From Spirochaetota bacterium (lineage in GTDB: Bacteria > Spirochaetota > Leptospiria > Turneriellales > Turneriellaceae), in the NCBI GenBank assembly GCA_029561505.1, contig JAKQXK010000332.1, forward strand, positions 1 through 15,591: a stretch of 15,591 bases of DNA, in the 5' to 3' direction. How positions within the stretch are numbered: the first letter of the stretch is position 1; every line of letters starts with the position of its first letter. A program made the translations under genes and the position numbers. Under the pieces are notes generated by a model. That model did not search any database. It was given only the letters and a program-made list of their open reading frames with translations, and had not been told where the DNA came from. Positions 15,100 to 15,591 of the stretch are shown one piece after another.

Positions 15100-15591
15100 A
15101 TGGATCTCGAAGAGTTTAAAGAAGTTTTTACCGAAGAAGCTGCAACCCATCTCACCGCCTTTGAGAGGGGCATTCTCGCGCTCGAAAAAAACTCCGCGGA
15201 TACAGAAGCGATTAACGACGTTTTTCGCGCCGTGCATACACTGAAGGGTGCCAGCGGTATGGTCGGCCTCGCCGAAACCTCGCGTTTCTCTCATGCGGCA
15301 GAATCGTTTCTTGACGAAGTGCGCAGTGGTGCGCTGAAACTGGTAGCTCAGACCGTATCGCTGCTGCTCAAGGTACACGACACCTTACGCGTTCTCATTG
15401 AACAAGAGCTATCGGGTGGGGTCAGCGCCCAGCTCGAAGGTGAGATCGCGCAGATTATCAGACGCCTGCGTGACGCCGGGGCAGGTGAAACCGAGACGGC
15501 CAGTCCATCGCCCGAAGTATTGCCGCCGACGCCGACTGTCAGGCCCCAGCGGTATGGCATACATTTGCGCTGCCAGAGCACGATGGCGCAG
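15100..15591 (+). CDS. cheA: Chemotaxis histidine kinase CheA (partial, 5' end)
   Basis: This open frame of 164 codons runs off the right edge with no stop, so it is the N terminus of CheA. Residues 1-105 are an Hpt (P1) domain: a helical start, then FRAVHTLKGASGM with phosphorylated His46, then FSHAAESFLDEVR. A Pro/Thr/Glu-rich linker follows (about 127-150). At 151-164, RYGIHLRCQSTMAQ looks like the start of a further domain, similar to those met in many CheA proteins before the kinase core; the rest is outside the window. Start ATG 15100 has AGAGG at 15083-15087, a rather wide 12 bases away, overlapping the STAS tail. CheA would phosphorylate CheY encoded upstream. Confidence 0.93.
   Translation, partial: MDLEEFKEVFTEEAATHLTAFERGILALEKNSADTEAINDVFRAVHTLKGASGMVGLAETSRFSHAAESFLDEVRSGALKLVAQTVSLLLKVHDTLRVLIEQELSGGVSAQLEGEIAQIIRRLRDAGAGETETASPSPEVLPPTPTVRPQRYGIHLRCQSTMAQ

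Noticed and set aside
1..15591. CRISPR arrays, insertion sequences, prophage genes
   Set aside because: No regularly spaced repeats, transposase, integrase or phage structural protein was seen.

Overview
The window is 15.6 kb of gene-dense bacterial chromosome, moderately GC-rich, with short intergenic gaps; no gap reaches 300 bases. It holds a tRNA-Leu, fifteen protein-coding genes (the last cut by the window edge) and a few small inverted repeats. There is no insertion sequence, integrase, CRISPR array or phage gene. A cheR-cheY-STAS-cheA cluster, a large modular surface lipoprotein with a short lipobox and the general gene style fit a motile free-living spirochaete of the Leptospirales (Turneriella or Leptonema type). 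That placement is inference from gene content; there is no rRNA to confirm it.

Layout. (1) 1-1578: a hairpin at the left edge, tRNA-Leu(UAA), a TatD-family nuclease gene whose start codon is not obvious, and, convergent with it, a small protein read here as a tandem ribbon-helix-helix protein. (2) 1579-4641: glmS (amino-sugar synthesis, feeding peptidoglycan) followed after one base by an unusual sigma-70-like protein with a Lys/Ala/Pro-rich tail. (3) 4633-6584, minus strand: gcvT coupled by an ATGA overlap to a gene that joins a helical HEPN-like region to a degenerate cold-shock-like domain. (4) 6717-7471: a two-gene unit with a CPXCG cysteine-rich small protein and a 2H phosphoesterase (2'-5' RNA ligase family). 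(5) 7512-12359: a 1212-residue lipoprotein made of paired Ig-like, FN3 and chitobiase-type modules ending in a seven-repeat propeller-like domain, then a DUF2237 protein and a secreted SH3-like protein. (6) 12442-13374: a stand-alone RlmK-type rRNA methyltransferase. (7) 13454 to the right edge: cheR, cheY, a STAS protein and the start of cheA, all in one direction.

How the genes fit together. The chemotaxis cluster is the one clear functional system: CheR methylates receptors, CheA phosphorylates CheY, and the STAS protein lies between cheY and cheA as in other such operons. Most of the rest are housekeeping genes with no shared pathway. The least ordinary genes are the tandem RHH protein, the HEPN-like/cold-shock-like fusion, the tailed sigma-like protein and the modular lipoprotein. 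Neither convergent pair (1024-1039 and 4633-4641) has any space between the genes; their 3' ends overlap.
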